Positions 9,152 to 18,673 of a DNA stretch of 64,000 nt are shown one piece after another (position 1 is the stretch's first letter; every line of letters starts with the position of its first letter). Under the pieces are notes generated by a model. It worked only from the letters and a program-made list of their open reading frames with translations, was not told where the DNA came from and did not search any database. Where the stretch lies: NCBI GenBank assembly GCA_020848995.1, contig JADLHA010000022.1, forward strand, positions 22,003-86,002, in the 5' to 3' direction. The position numbers and the translations under genes are program-made. Source of the DNA: Saprospiraceae bacterium. Its GTDB lineage: Bacteria > Bacteroidota > Bacteroidia > Chitinophagales > Saprospiraceae.

Positions 9152-9481
9152 TCATTTCTTTACCCGACTGCCACGCAACCAAAAGTAGTAGCGACAATGC
9201 ATCCAGCAGGCCTGGTTGATTACCACATAGGGATCGCCGCAGAAGCTGTAGCAAATTTCAAAGACGTCGGCTGTTTTGGCCGTGTCGGTCAGGACTTGTC
9301 TCTCCGGGGAGACCTTGATGGGAATTGCAGAATACCCGACAACGGAATGGTTAGCGATCATACCCGGGCAGTCATCCCTTCCAGGGTCTGGCGCGCTGAG
9401 ATGGCCGGAGAAAGTCCATGGTGCTGCAAGCGCCGCCCAAAAAACGAGGGCGTTGAAGGAAAAAATCGACGTGGTTTTCAT
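9152..9481 (-). CDS. Small secreted cysteine-containing protein
   Basis: A 109-residue product with an N-terminal hydrophobic stretch that fits a signal peptide (MKTTSIFSFNALVFWAALAAPW). A mature part of about 85 residues with five cysteines follows, including CYSFCGDPYVVINQACWMHC near the C-terminus. No family is recognised. The cysteine pattern suggests disulfide stabilisation outside the cytoplasm. The gene ends at a strong hairpin and is not obviously co-transcribed with its neighbours. Confidence 0.55.
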   Translation of the reverse strand: MKTTSIFSFNALVFWAALAAPWTFSGHLSAPDPGRDDCPGMIANHSVVGYSAIPIKVSPERQVLTDTAKTADVFEICYSFCGDPYVVINQACWMHCRYYFWLRGSRVKK

Positions 9482-9869
9482 AAAGCGGTATATTTAAGAC
9501 GTTAAAAAATCGCGGTTACGAACAACTTCAATTGTTATTTTTGATCCGGGGGCTGTTGGATGCTGCATACAATTGGATGGTGCAGCGATTGCCGATTTTT
9601 TAAGGGGAGTTGACAAAAATATTTTTCAACCCCTTTGAGGGATTTCAATCCAACCGTCGCCTGGTCCCTAATAAAGACATTTCTGCCTGCATACCGGGAG
9701 ATGCCCCTTACCGGATGACCGGTCCTGCCGGACGCACGTCCTGCCACCGCATGTCATTTGTATATTATATATGGGGCGCACAGGCCGCCAGACAACGGCT
9801 GCTGAATAAATATTTTAACGTGTGCCTTAATGAATGTACTATTTTTACACAAACCATACAGAAGATCCG
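9482..9869. other. Intergenic region with a palindromic element
   Basis: This 388-base gap lies between the divergent small secreted protein and the sigma-like gene. At 9602-9635 an imperfect inverted repeat (AAGGGG..TTGA pairing with TCAA..CCCCTT around an AAAAATATTTTT core) could form a hairpin or be a protein-binding site. Close to the gene, TATTTTTA (about 9842-9849) resembles the Bacteroidota -7 element. No convincing open frame is visible. Confidence 0.45.
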
Positions 9870-10457
9870 ATGTGCAAATCCTGTGAAACGTTTCAAGATC
9901 ACATGAAGCAGGGAGAAGAAGGGCGCAAAGCAGCTGTCCGCATCCTGTTTGAGCAAGAATCCATACGGAAACACGCCCGCTATTTTTTCTGGAAATACCA
10001 ACGGCATGTTTCCTCCAGCTTTTCCGACTGGGAGGATTTTTATGTCGAGATCGTCTTGCGAATTTTCCATGAGAAAGAAGCCGGGAGAGGCCCCAGGGAA
10101 AATTGTGAAGGATATTATTACAAACTCACCCGGAATATCTGCGAGGAGATGGTACGCGCCAACAAAAAATCAATGGAAGCCCAAAAGCAGCTGTCGAATC
10201 TCGATGCCCTGACCGGAGACCCTGAAATCATCGAGAAGGTCGTACACTACATCCGCCAGATGAGTTGTAAATGCAGCACCCTGCTCTACCATTACCACAT
10301 CGAGGTAGAGCTGGTGCGCGACAAAAAACAATTGGTAGAAATGCTGCTGCAGAAGTGCGGCAAGCAATATACGCTCGGATCCATACCAGTACACCTGAGC
10401 GAATGCCTCGACAAACTTTGCGAATTCATCCATAACGACCCCGATAATCTTTTCTGA
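9870..10457 (+). CDS. Divergent ECF-type sigma factor, cysteine-rich
   Basis: This 195-residue protein has a recognisable sigma region 2 (FSDWEDFYVEIVLRIFHE followed by YYYKLTRNICEEMVR) but a diverged region 4 (residues about 120-185). It is unusually rich in cysteine for a sigma factor: CKSC at residues 2-5, a CKC pair before region 4, and three more in the C-terminal third. Two bases separate its stop from the next gene, which encodes a membrane-tethered partner, the usual sigma/anti-sigma arrangement. ATG 9870 is chosen over 9834 because a -7-like element lies between them. A redox- or metal-responsive role is only a suggestion from the cysteines. Confidence 0.65.
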   Translation: MCKSCETFQDHMKQGEEGRKAAVRILFEQESIRKHARYFFWKYQRHVSSSFSDWEDFYVEIVLRIFHEKEAGRGPRENCEGYYYKLTRNICEEMVRANKKSMEAQKQLSNLDALTGDPEIIEKVVHYIRQMSCKCSTLLYHYHIEVELVRDKKQLVEMLLQKCGKQYTLGSIPVHLSECLDKLCEFIHNDPDNLF

Positions 10458-10459
10458 CC

Positions 10460-11251
10460 ATGCACGATCAAAATTTTTCCGAAACCTTCAGCGCCTTTAT
10501 CAGCGGCACCATGCCGCCTGAGGCCATGGAAGCCTTCCGCCGCCGCCTAACACAGGACAAAGTCTTCAAGCGCGCGTTTATTGCTTACCTGCTGCGCACG
10601 GGGGCCTCCCTTCCAGCCGAGAGCCCATTTGACCGGAGCACTGCCCAAGAGATCTATGCTCAGGTTAACCCGGCCCGTTACGAAAAGCCTTCCGGTACCT
10701 ACCTTGTGCGGCAACAGGTGCGCGAACAATGGCCTCGCATTGCCGTCGCAGCCTCTTTGCTGCTGGTGATTGCAGCCTCCACGCTTTGGTACTTCTCCAG
10801 CCAATCCGACCTGGGCTCCACGCTGGCTGAGTGGATGATCGAACCCATCAGCATGGAAAGGGCGTCGGTTACAGAGCGTCAGTTCTTTGAGAAAGCATCC
10901 CATTTCTATTATCAGGAAAGTCCCCGGATCGACAGCCTCGAGACAATGGCCGCAAGCTGTACTGGTTTTTGCATTCCCAAGTATTACCTCGCCCACGCCT
11001 ACCTCAAAACGGCACAATACGATAAAGCTTTACCTCTGTTCGAATCCTGTTTGGGGAACCTCGATTACATCAACCAGGTCCCTCAGTTACAGGGCTCGGA
11101 CACAGATCTGCGCATCAACACAGCCATCGCTAAATCGGCGCTAAAAAAGGATAAGGAAAGTATCCTGCGCGAGATTGAGCAACTGGAAAAACAGGTCCCC
11201 ACAGACGATCCGGGCCGGGAGGTTCTCAGAAAACTGAAACGACTTCAATGA
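10460..11251 (+). CDS. Probable membrane anti-sigma factor with periplasmic TPR region
   Basis: The 263-residue product has a cytoplasmic N-terminal part of about 90 residues (including MPPEAMEAFRRRL, typical of Bacteroidota anti-sigma/sensor proteins). One membrane helix follows at about residues 93-110 (IAVAASLLLVIAASTLWYF), then a periplasmic helical region with a TPR-like unit (YYLAHAYLKTAQYDKALPLFESC). It follows the sigma gene after two bases, so the two are surely co-transcribed. It probably holds the sigma factor at the membrane until a periplasmic signal arrives. The recognition is by architecture, not by a strong sequence family. Confidence 0.7.
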   Translation: MHDQNFSETFSAFISGTMPPEAMEAFRRRLTQDKVFKRAFIAYLLRTGASLPAESPFDRSTAQEIYAQVNPARYEKPSGTYLVRQQVREQWPRIAVAASLLLVIAASTLWYFSSQSDLGSTLAEWMIEPISMERASVTERQFFEKASHFYYQESPRIDSLETMAASCTGFCIPKYYLAHAYLKTAQYDKALPLFESCLGNLDYINQVPQLQGSDTDLRINTAIAKSALKKDKESILREIEQLEKQVPTDDPGREVLRKLKRLQ

Positions 11252-11326
11252 ATTCTGGCCTGAAGACGGATTTCAGACCTCAGGACCTGGAGGAATTTAA
11301 CATGGCTGAAAGCACTCTCGGGCAGA

Positions 11327-13813
11327 TCATCGCCCGGGGCCTCCTTCTGATTCCCCTTGTTTGAGGTCCTCGTTCAAACGACCCTTGCGTTTCTTGCTGT
11401 TGCCTCCAAATTCCATCTTTCCAAAGCGGTAATCCAGGGACACGCGAACGCCCCAGCCCTCAAAGCGATTGTCTGCCTCGTAAACGAGCGAGGAAGACCG
11501 AAAACTGGCTCCCAGGTTCAATTCAGGGTGAAAAATATTGTCTACACTCACAGAAATCCCTCCCATCTTTTTCCAAAGATCCCGGCGCAATCCTATGGAG
11601 TACATGAACCAGGATGACTGTTTCCCCTGCGTGGTGAGCTTTGGAGAATTTAAAAACCCGAAAAACAGGATTCCCAATGTCGGGGTGATGTTGACGTTGG
11701 CAAACCCGTTGAAGCTATAACTGAATGCATCGTTGCGGCTGTCGGAGAACTCCGAGCTCTCCACCTTCTGGTAGTATAGGTTAAGGTTGCCATTCAGCAT
11801 GATCTTTCCAAGTTTCATAATTCCTCCATTGATGCTGAGTCCTGAGGAATACCCTTGCGCCAGGTTGTTGTACGTGGCGTTTGTCCTCCCCATGGAGTCT
11901 ACATAACGGTAATTGTCGATGAGGTCTGAAGTGGCTTTGTGATATATCGATACCGTACCATTTGCCGTGCCTTTTGCAAATCCGTAACTGAATTCAAACG
12001 ATTCGGTAACCTCAGGCTTCAATTCCGGATTTCCATAAGAGATGTTGGTCGGGTCGTTGTAATTCACATAGGGATTCAGGAAGTACATGCTGGGGCGCTG
12101 GATCCTGCGGGAATAGGAAAATTTCAGCGTCGATTTGTCCGGCAGGGTAAGGGCCATCAATCCGGAGGGAACCCATGAGGCATAATCATTTTCAAATTGA
12201 TTGCCATCGGATTGAGTTAATCCGACGATGAACGTATGTTCATAGCGAAGACCTGCACGGGCTTTTAGCTGACCAGTGATCGGGAAGCTGAGTTGGGCGT
12301 AAGCTGCGGCAACATTCTGGTCGTAATCAAAGACATTGTTGCGACTCAGGTCGCGAAGATATTGCTGGGAAGGAAGGTCCAGGGTGTCGTAAAAAATGTC
12401 GCTGAATACATTTCTAAAAATTGCTTTGGCCCCGCCTTCTGCAGTAACGGCCTTTGAAAAGGGATGCAGGTAGTCTGCGGCAAAAATGATCTCGCGGTCG
12501 CTTCCGAGGTTAGGACTCACTTCGCGATAGTTCAAGACACCTGATTCGTTAAATTGCTCCGTTTCGTAGTCGCTTTTACGGTCGGTGTAGGAATATTGCG
12601 CAGACATGCTGAACTCCCTATCCGAATCCTTGTCGAATGTTTTGCGGTAATCGAGGTTCAGGTCAGTGCCGAGTCGACGAAACAGCACATCGCTTGTCCT
12701 TCGAAACGAAAAGGGGAGCTGGCTTTTATCGTCTCCCGAATAGGTGGTCAGATCGTTGTCGTTTGCAAACCGGTTTAAGGGAAACCGCGCGGAAAATACC
12801 AGGGAGTTTTTGGAGTCGATGTCGTAGTCTGCAGAAAATTGCGCAAACAAACCACCCCCGTCGTTGGAAGATTTGCCCTCCTGGCGGTAATAAGGGTTCT
12901 CCGGAGTCTGCAAATTTTCCCGGTCGATTTTCGATGAACCTTTTCCTCGCCAATAAAACCCTCCGATGTTGGTGTTGAAACCAATCTTTCCCATGCGAAT
13001 GTTCAGGTTGGAACCGAGGTTGCTGCTTTTGGTCCCCGCGCTCGCGTTTACAGATCCAGATACTCCCTGGATCTTCTTGGTTTTGGTCACGATGTTGATA
13101 ATGCCCCCTGTTCCTTCTGCATCGTATTTTGCTCCCGGGCTGGTGATCACTTCCACGCGATCTATCACATCGGCCGGTATCATTTTCACGGCATCGGCAA
13201 TGCTCGACGACATGATGGTGGAAGGCTTACCGTTGATCAGGACTTTGATGTTGCTCGTACCCTGCATGGACACATTGCCCTCCAGATCTACCGTTAGCAG
13301 CGGTGTCCGGCGCAAGACATCGGCAGCGGTTCCTCCGCGCGATGTCACGTCCCTTGAGGCATTGTAAACGAGCCGGTCAATTTTCTGTTCGACCATGTCT
13401 TTGGCTCCAACCACTTCGACTTCAGAAAGCAAGGTCGCGTTGGGTGCTAAGCGGATCTCTCCCAACTGGTGCTCCAGGGAATCCCGGTTGATCTTGAAGG
13501 GTCCCAGGATCTTGGTCTGGTACCCCAAAAATGAAGCGATGACGAGATAGCGCGCATTTTTCAGCTCCACAATGGAAAAGCGCCCCTTTTCATCGGCGAT
13601 GCTTCCATCGACGTCCCTCCTTTCAAGGGCCTCCTGTATGACGATGCTGGCAAAGGCCACCGGTTCACCGGTGATGGAATCCACCACGGCACCCTGGATT
13701 TTGCCCTCACCCGCTGGTTTCCCTTTGGCACCCATCGAAGGTCCAAACTGCGCATGAGCCGATACCCCCGTAAACAGGGATATGGCCAATATGCCCAAAA
13801 TGTGTTTATTCAT
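11327..13813 (-). CDS. TonB-dependent receptor-like outer membrane protein
   Basis: An 828-residue outer membrane protein: signal peptide ending AHAQ, a carboxypeptidase-regulatory-like domain at about residues 37-120, and a plug domain (LRRTPLLTVDLEGNVSMQG, IKVLINGKPSTIM, VIDRVEVITSPGAKYDAEG). A 22-strand type barrel of the OMP_b-brl_3 family follows. The end is not an aromatic residue; after the last strand (DYRFGKMEFG) comes a charged tail of about 30 residues, as in many of this subfamily. ATG 13813 replaces an upstream TTG. Substrate unknown. It lies convergent to the sigma/anti-sigma operon and upstream of nothing that would reveal its ligand. Confidence 0.92.
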   Translation of the reverse strand: MNKHILGILAISLFTGVSAHAQFGPSMGAKGKPAGEGKIQGAVVDSITGEPVAFASIVIQEALERRDVDGSIADEKGRFSIVELKNARYLVIASFLGYQTKILGPFKINRDSLEHQLGEIRLAPNATLLSEVEVVGAKDMVEQKIDRLVYNASRDVTSRGGTAADVLRRTPLLTVDLEGNVSMQGTSNIKVLINGKPSTIMSSSIADAVKMIPADVIDRVEVITSPGAKYDAEGTGGIINIVTKTKKIQGVSGSVNASAGTKSSNLGSNLNIRMGKIGFNTNIGGFYWRGKGSSKIDRENLQTPENPYYRQEGKSSNDGGGLFAQFSADYDIDSKNSLVFSARFPLNRFANDNDLTTYSGDDKSQLPFSFRRTSDVLFRRLGTDLNLDYRKTFDKDSDREFSMSAQYSYTDRKSDYETEQFNESGVLNYREVSPNLGSDREIIFAADYLHPFSKAVTAEGGAKAIFRNVFSDIFYDTLDLPSQQYLRDLSRNNVFDYDQNVAAAYAQLSFPITGQLKARAGLRYEHTFIVGLTQSDGNQFENDYASWVPSGLMALTLPDKSTLKFSYSRRIQRPSMYFLNPYVNYNDPTNISYGNPELKPEVTESFEFSYGFAKGTANGTVSIYHKATSDLIDNYRYVDSMGRTNATYNNLAQGYSSGLSINGGIMKLGKIMLNGNLNLYYQKVESSEFSDSRNDAFSYSFNGFANVNITPTLGILFFGFLNSPKLTTQGKQSSWFMYSIGLRRDLWKKMGGISVSVDNIFHPELNLGASFRSSSLVYEADNRFEGWGVRVSLDYRFGKMEFGGNSKKRKGRLNEDLKQGESEGGPGR

Positions 13814-13953
13814 GAATAGCAATAAGTTCGAGCGATCAATTACAGCTTAAATGTCCCAACATCGTGGACCCGTTAGCAGGCATTTAGATCAAAGGCCTTC
13901 ATGAGTCGACAGATGATCCCTCCGCGCAGACCGATCCAACGCCAACGTCTTGT

Positions 13954-16900
13954 TTACTTGACCGGATAGGGCGGCGGTGGCGGTTCTGAAAAACGCTTGT
14001 CTTTGATCATCTCCATCATGCGTTCGATCGCCTTATCGAGCTGCGCATCCTTTCCCATGTAAGCTTCATTTGGGTCGTTTTCGATCGCGATGTCGGGATC
14101 GACGCCATAGCCCTCAATTTCCCATTGGGTCCCCTCAACGTTGTAACGGGAAAATTCAGGCCGGTTGAGGTATCCCTTATCGACAATGGGCAGACTTCCT
14201 CGAATGCCAACCACGCCTCCCCAAGAGCGTTTACCAATGATGGGACCGAGTTGGTGCTTTCGGAAACGGTAAGCGAATATGTCGCCGTCGCTTGCTGAAT
14301 ACTCGTCAATCAGAGCAATTTTGGGCCCGACGATCTGTTCAACGGGTTCGAAGGAGGGCGCTCCGTTGCGCGCCACAACTACCTGCACGGGCTCCCTTCG
14401 AAGACGTTCAATGATCTGTGGAGAAACATTTCCACCTCCGTTGCCGCGGTCGTCAATGATGATGGCTTCCTTCAAGAGTTGTGGATAGAAATGTTTGACA
14501 AATTCATTCAAGCCGTCAGGCCCCATATTGGGAATGTGCAGATAACCAACCCGCCCATTCGTTGCTTTGTCCACTTTTTCAATATTTTTCTGAACCCAGT
14601 TGTAGTAATACAAATTGTGCTCATCGGCGATGGGAACAACCGTGAGTTCGCGGGCACCGTGTTCGACGGGAGTGGAATTGATTTTAAGAACGACCTGCTT
14701 GTCCGCTTTACCCACGAGCAATTCGTAAAGGTCTGGCACCTCTTTAACCGATTTGCCATCAACAGCCACGATGTAATTTCCCTCCCTTACGTTTTTGCCG
14801 TGTTCTGCCAGGGGCGAGCGAAGCGATTTGCTCCAGTTCTGGCCTTTCAGGATGCGGTCAATTCTAAAATAGCCAGAGGCATCCCGGCTCAGTTCAGCCC
14901 CTAGTAAACCCAGGGCAATCCGGTCTGCCTTTGGATAATCTCCCCCACCCACATAGGCATGACCAAGGTTGAGCTCCCCAATGAGTTCGCCGATTACATA
15001 ACTCAGGTCTGCCCTGTGATTGACGTGCGGCAATAACTGTGCGTAGGTATTGCGCAAGCCGACCCAGTCTACACCATGTAAATTGGGAGCGTAAACAAAA
15101 TCGCGCATCTGGCGCCAGCTTTCGTAGAAGATCTGACTCCACTCGGCCTTCCGTTGCAACTTCAACTGCAGCCCGCCCAGATCCAGTGGCGATTCTAGTT
15201 GTACCTTGGAAGTAGGTGCATCGATGATGTATTGAGCGTTGCGCGAGCTGACCATGACCTTTTTGCCGTCCGGCGAAAAAGCCGCTCCGTAAACGCTATT
15301 GCTGAGCTCGGTCTCCTTGCGCGCTTTGAGATCGTAAACCAGCCATCGGGTCTCCTCGCCAAGGGCATTTTTAAAATAGTACAACCGGTCACCTACCGAT
15401 TTCAGGCCGTAGTAATTGCCTGCCGACCCCGGCAATTCAATCACCCGGTCAAAAATGCCTTCAAATTCGATCTCCACCCCCGTCTTGGCCGTATCAGAGC
15501 TCGCCGTCTTTTCTTCCTTGGTCTTCTTGTCTTTTTGTGATTTTCCGCTTGCCGGAGAAGCTGCAGACTTTTCGGGCTCACTGTTCACGACCACCTCATC
15601 CGATTTTGGATCAAAAGGATTTGGAAATTCCTTCCTCAGCGGGACCATGTAAATCTTCCCGAGGTCAAAATAAGCGTGATTCCATTCGAGGTTGTTGTAA
15701 CGGGGACTGAAGCTTCGTTCAGATACGAAGAACAGGTATTTGCCGTCGCTGCTGAATGCAGGAGAAAAAGACTGGAACCACAACTCGGTAACCGGAGCGG
15801 TCTTTCCCGTTTGAAGGTCGTATAGGGCAATGCTTGAATTGCCCTTTCTCTCGGGTTGGGTGTAAGCGATGTATCTGCTGTCAGGAGACCAGGTGTATTG
15901 TGAAATCTCAAATACGGGCGATGCATAAAGGAGCGTTTGAGCGCGCGTGGTGACGTCCACAACGAAAAGCTGCTGCTTGCGGTTGGCGTAAACCAGCTTT
16001 TTTGAATCCGGCGACCACTCGATGCCATATTTGTAATTATCGCCCTTCTGCGTCAGTTGAACCGGGGCGCTCCGGCCGTCGGAAGACACCATGTAAATTT
16101 CGTCTTCCCCGGTCTGGTCGCTGATGTAAGCTATGTATTTGCCGTCGGGAGACCAGCTGGCATTGCGGTCGTGTGCACCCGACGATTGGGTGAGGTTTCG
16201 GGTAGCACCATTTTTTGCCGGTACGGTAAAAACGTCCCCCCGGGCGACGTAAACCGCACGGTTGCCGTCGGGACCGATTTCCCACGACTCGATGTAATCC
16301 CTCACATTGACGAGCTGGTCTCTGCCGGCAGAAAGGTCTTCCTGGATTTGGATCGTTAGTTTTTCATAACGGTCAGTTGCGGTGTTGAGCTTGTAGATAA
16401 AGCCTCCGTTTTCAAAAACGATCCACTGACCATTGTGCGAAGGGAACTTGCAGTCGAATTCCGTAAAGTTGGTGACTTGGGTAGTCTGACGGGTTTTAGT
16501 GTCGTAGGCATAAAGGTTCATGCGTTTTTCGCGGTCCGACAGGTAATAAATCCTGTCGCCTACCCACATGGGTATGATGTCCTGGTTCGGGTTGTTGGTA
16601 ATTCTTTCACTTTTCTTCGTGGCAAAATCAAAAATGCGGATGTCGTCGGCCATTCCACCGGCATAGCGCTTCCAGGTGCGGAATTCGCGGAAAACGTGGT
16701 TATAGGCAAGCCGGTTTCCGTCAGGTGCGTAGGAGCAAAAACCGCCGTGATTGAAAGGGAGCTGGCGGGACAAGCCACCCTTTACCGGAACCAGGTAGAG
16801 CTGCCCCTTAAAGTCGTTGAATTCCCTCCACCGGCTGCGGTAGATGATGCTGTCGTTGCCCTTCCACCCAATGCATACGTTGTTGGGACCCATGCGATCG

Positions 16901-17232
16901 GACACGTCATCGCGCCCCAGGGTTGCCGTGTGGGTCAGCCGTTTGGGCTCCCCTCCCTGTGCCGGCATCAGGTAGATCTCCGTATTGCCGTCGTATTGGC
17001 CGCTGAATGCGAGGTGCTTGCCGTCGGGTGAAAACCTGGCAAACAGCTCGTTTCCGGTATGGCTCGTGAGCCGTCGTGCCACCCCTCCGGATGCAGGCAC
17101 GGAGTAAAGGTTGCCTGCGTAGCTGAATGCGATGACGTTGTCGTGGATGGTTGGGAAGCGCAGCAGGCGTGCTTCCTGAGCGTTCAGTACACTGCACACA
17201 CCCAGTGCAAAGAGGACGAGGAATTTGTACAT
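13954..17232 (-). CDS. Secreted tricorn-like S41 protease
   Basis: The 1,092-residue protein has a signal peptide (ends VLNAQ), an N-terminal six-bladed WD40-like propeller, a second propeller, a charged lysine-rich insert near residues 545-590, a PDZ domain and a C-terminal S41 protease core. Catalytic residues align with archaeal tricorn: His758 (LNLGHAY), Ser981 (YSASDGD) and Glu1040 (WEIEGYGVDPD); their spacing matches His746/Ser965/Glu1023. The residue before the histidine is Gly where Thermoplasma tricorn has Ser745. Tricorn degrades oligopeptides; the signal peptide puts this one in the periplasm or outside. The gene is monocistronic with its own promoter-like element at 17257-17264. 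Confidence 0.93.
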   Translation of the reverse strand: MYKFLVLFALGVCSVLNAQEARLLRFPTIHDNVIAFSYAGNLYSVPASGGVARRLTSHTGNELFARFSPDGKHLAFSGQYDGNTEIYLMPAQGGEPKRLTHTATLGRDDVSDRMGPNNVCIGWKGNDSIIYRSRWREFNDFKGQLYLVPVKGGLSRQLPFNHGGFCSYAPDGNRLAYNHVFREFRTWKRYAGGMADDIRIFDFATKKSERITNNPNQDIIPMWVGDRIYYLSDREKRMNLYAYDTKTRQTTQVTNFTEFDCKFPSHNGQWIVFENGGFIYKLNTATDRYEKLTIQIQEDLSAGRDQLVNVRDYIESWEIGPDGNRAVYVARGDVFTVPAKNGATRNLTQSSGAHDRNASWSPDGKYIAYISDQTGEDEIYMVSSDGRSAPVQLTQKGDNYKYGIEWSPDSKKLVYANRKQQLFVVDVTTRAQTLLYASPVFEISQYTWSPDSRYIAYTQPERKGNSSIALYDLQTGKTAPVTELWFQSFSPAFSSDGKYLFFVSERSFSPRYNNLEWNHAYFDLGKIYMVPLRKEFPNPFDPKSDEVVVNSEPEKSAASPASGKSQKDKKTKEEKTASSDTAKTGVEIEFEGIFDRVIELPGSAGNYYGLKSVGDRLYYFKNALGEETRWLVYDLKARKETELSNSVYGAAFSPDGKKVMVSSRNAQYIIDAPTSKVQLESPLDLGGLQLKLQRKAEWSQIFYESWRQMRDFVYAPNLHGVDWVGLRNTYAQLLPHVNHRADLSYVIGELIGELNLGHAYVGGGDYPKADRIALGLLGAELSRDASGYFRIDRILKGQNWSKSLRSPLAEHGKNVREGNYIVAVDGKSVKEVPDLYELLVGKADKQVVLKINSTPVEHGARELTVVPIADEHNLYYYNWVQKNIEKVDKATNGRVGYLHIPNMGPDGLNEFVKHFYPQLLKEAIIIDDRGNGGGNVSPQIIERLRREPVQVVVARNGAPSFEPVEQIVGPKIALIDEYSASDGDIFAYRFRKHQLGPIIGKRSWGGVVGIRGSLPIVDKGYLNRPEFSRYNVEGTQWEIEGYGVDPDIAIENDPNEAYMGKDAQLDKAIERMMEMIKDKRFSEPPPPPYPVK

Positions 17233-17256
17233 GCGTTAGTATTTTTAAAAGGACAT

Positions 17257-17264
17257 CAAATGTA
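17257..17264 (-). promoter_or_regulatory. Bacteroidota -7 promoter element upstream of tricorn gene
   Basis: On the minus strand TACATTTG matches TAnnTTTG exactly, 24 bases before the start codon, and TTTA lies 18 bases further upstream where the -33 element is expected. This would give a short leader for the protease gene. Confidence 0.55.
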
Positions 17265-17340
17265 CGAAATGTTTCGTATTAATAAACGGGAGACGGCATA
17301 AGAACGCACCGGGGCGGGAATTGTTGGCTGCTGACTCAAA

Positions 17341-17435
17341 CGATTTTTATATATATTATATCTGTAATTTATATTAAATTGTTAATAAGTTATTTATGCA
17401 TAATAAATAATTATACTGTGAAACGAATAAAGTAA
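17341..17435. other. AT-rich island
   Basis: About 95 bases made almost only of A and T (runs such as TATATATATTATAT and TTATGCATAATAAATAATTATA) between the 3' end of kbl and the tricorn promoter. It contains short palindromes (TTATGCATAA). It may be an upstream activating region or nucleoid-protein site; it holds no frame. Confidence 0.5.
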
Positions 17436-17461
17436 CCAGCCGTCGTCAGGGGTTGGGGTTG

Positions 17462-18652
17462 CTATGACTTCAGCACGCCCAACGCCTTGCCCACGCGCGT
17501 AAATGCGTCGACGCATGTCTCCAGATGCGCCTGCTCGTGAATGGCCGAAATCTGAACCCGTATCCGGGCTTTTCCAAGTGGAACCACCGGATAGAAAAAG
17601 CCAATGACGTAAATGCCTTCGCGAAGCAGTGCTTCCGCAAATTTCTGGGCCAGGGGGGCATCGTAGAGCATGACGGGGACAATGGGATGTTCGCCCGGAA
17701 GGATATCAAATCCCGCGTCCGTCATGGCCTTGCGGAAATAGCGCGTGTTGGCTTCGAGGCGGTCCTTCAGCTCGGTAGAAGTACTCAGCAGGTCGAGCAC
17801 CTCTAATGATCCTCCCACGATGGAGGGCGCAAGGGTATTGGAAAAGAGGTAGGGCCTCGACCGTTGCCGGAGCAATTCGATGATTTCTTTGCGGCCTGCG
17901 GTAAATCCACCGGATGCGCCACCAAGCGCTTTGCCGTACGTTCCGGTGATGATGTCAACCCGGTTCATCACGTCCCGGTATTCGTGAGTGCCCCTGCCGG
18001 TCTTTCCCAAAAACCCGGTAGCGTGGCATTCGTCGATCATGACCATGGCCCCGAAGCGTTCGGCCAGCGAACAGATGGCGTCGAGTTGGGCAATGGTACC
18101 ATCCATCGAAAACACTCCGTCGGTTGCGATCATCACACGCCTCGAGCAACCGACAAGCCGGAGAAGCTCCTTCAGGTCCTCCATATCGTTGTGTTTATAA
18201 CGCTTTCTTCTGGCTTTACACAGGCGGATCCCGTCGATGATGGATGCGTGGTTGAGTTCGTCGGAAACGATGGCGTCATCCTCCTGCAACAGGGGTTCGA
18301 AGAGACCTCCGTTTGCATCAAAGGCCGCTGCGTAAAGTATGCAGTCCTCCATTCCGAGAAATTCCGCCGTTTTCCGCTCGAGTTCTTTGTGCTGATCCTG
18401 GGTGCCACAGATAAAGCGAACGGAAGACATGCCATAGCCGTACCGGTCGATGGCCCTTTTAGCCGCTTCGATGACCCTGGGGTGTGAAGACAGGCCAAGA
18501 TAATTGTTGGCGCAAAAGTTTAAAACTTCGCCCCCTTCAACGGTGCGGATGACCGCACCCTGGGGGGTCGTGATCGTCCGTTCCGTTTTGTAAAGGCCGT
18601 CATTGCGAAGGTCCCGCAATTCACCTTTCATCCGGTCTAAATCTCTTAACAT
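17462..18652 (-). CDS. kbl: Glycine C-acetyltransferase (2-amino-3-ketobutyrate CoA ligase)
   Basis: A 396-residue PLP enzyme of the alpha-oxoamine synthase family. It shows the [11 protein letters not shown] start, [10 protein letters not shown], the cofactor-binding DECHATGF (Asp207) and the Schiff-base lysine Lys241 in [10 protein letters not shown], the position expected for Kbl. It cleaves 2-amino-3-oxobutyrate with CoA to glycine and acetyl-CoA. The gene lies 21 bases after the SDR threonine dehydrogenase gene, which makes its substrate, so the two form a threonine-degradation operon. That context favours Kbl over the related 8-amino-7-oxononanoate synthase or serine palmitoyltransferase. 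Confidence 0.95.
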   Translation of the reverse strand: MLRDLDRMKGELRDLRNDGLYKTERTITTPQGAVIRTVEGGEVLNFCANNYLGLSSHPRVIEAAKRAIDRYGYGMSSVRFICGTQDQHKELERKTAEFLGMEDCILYAAAFDANGGLFEPLLQEDDAIVSDELNHASIIDGIRLCKARRKRYKHNDMEDLKELLRLVGCSRRVMIATDGVFSMDGTIAQLDAICSLAERFGAMVMIDECHATGFLGKTGRGTHEYRDVMNRVDIITGTYGKALGGASGGFTAGRKEIIELLRQRSRPYLFSNTLAPSIVGGSLEVLDLLSTSTELKDRLEANTRYFRKAMTDAGFDILPGEHPIVPVMLYDAPLAQKFAEALLREGIYVIGFFYPVVPLGKARIRVQISAIHEQAHLETCVDAFTRVGKALGVLKS

Positions 18653-18673
18653 ACAACGCAATTTTTTTGAGTC

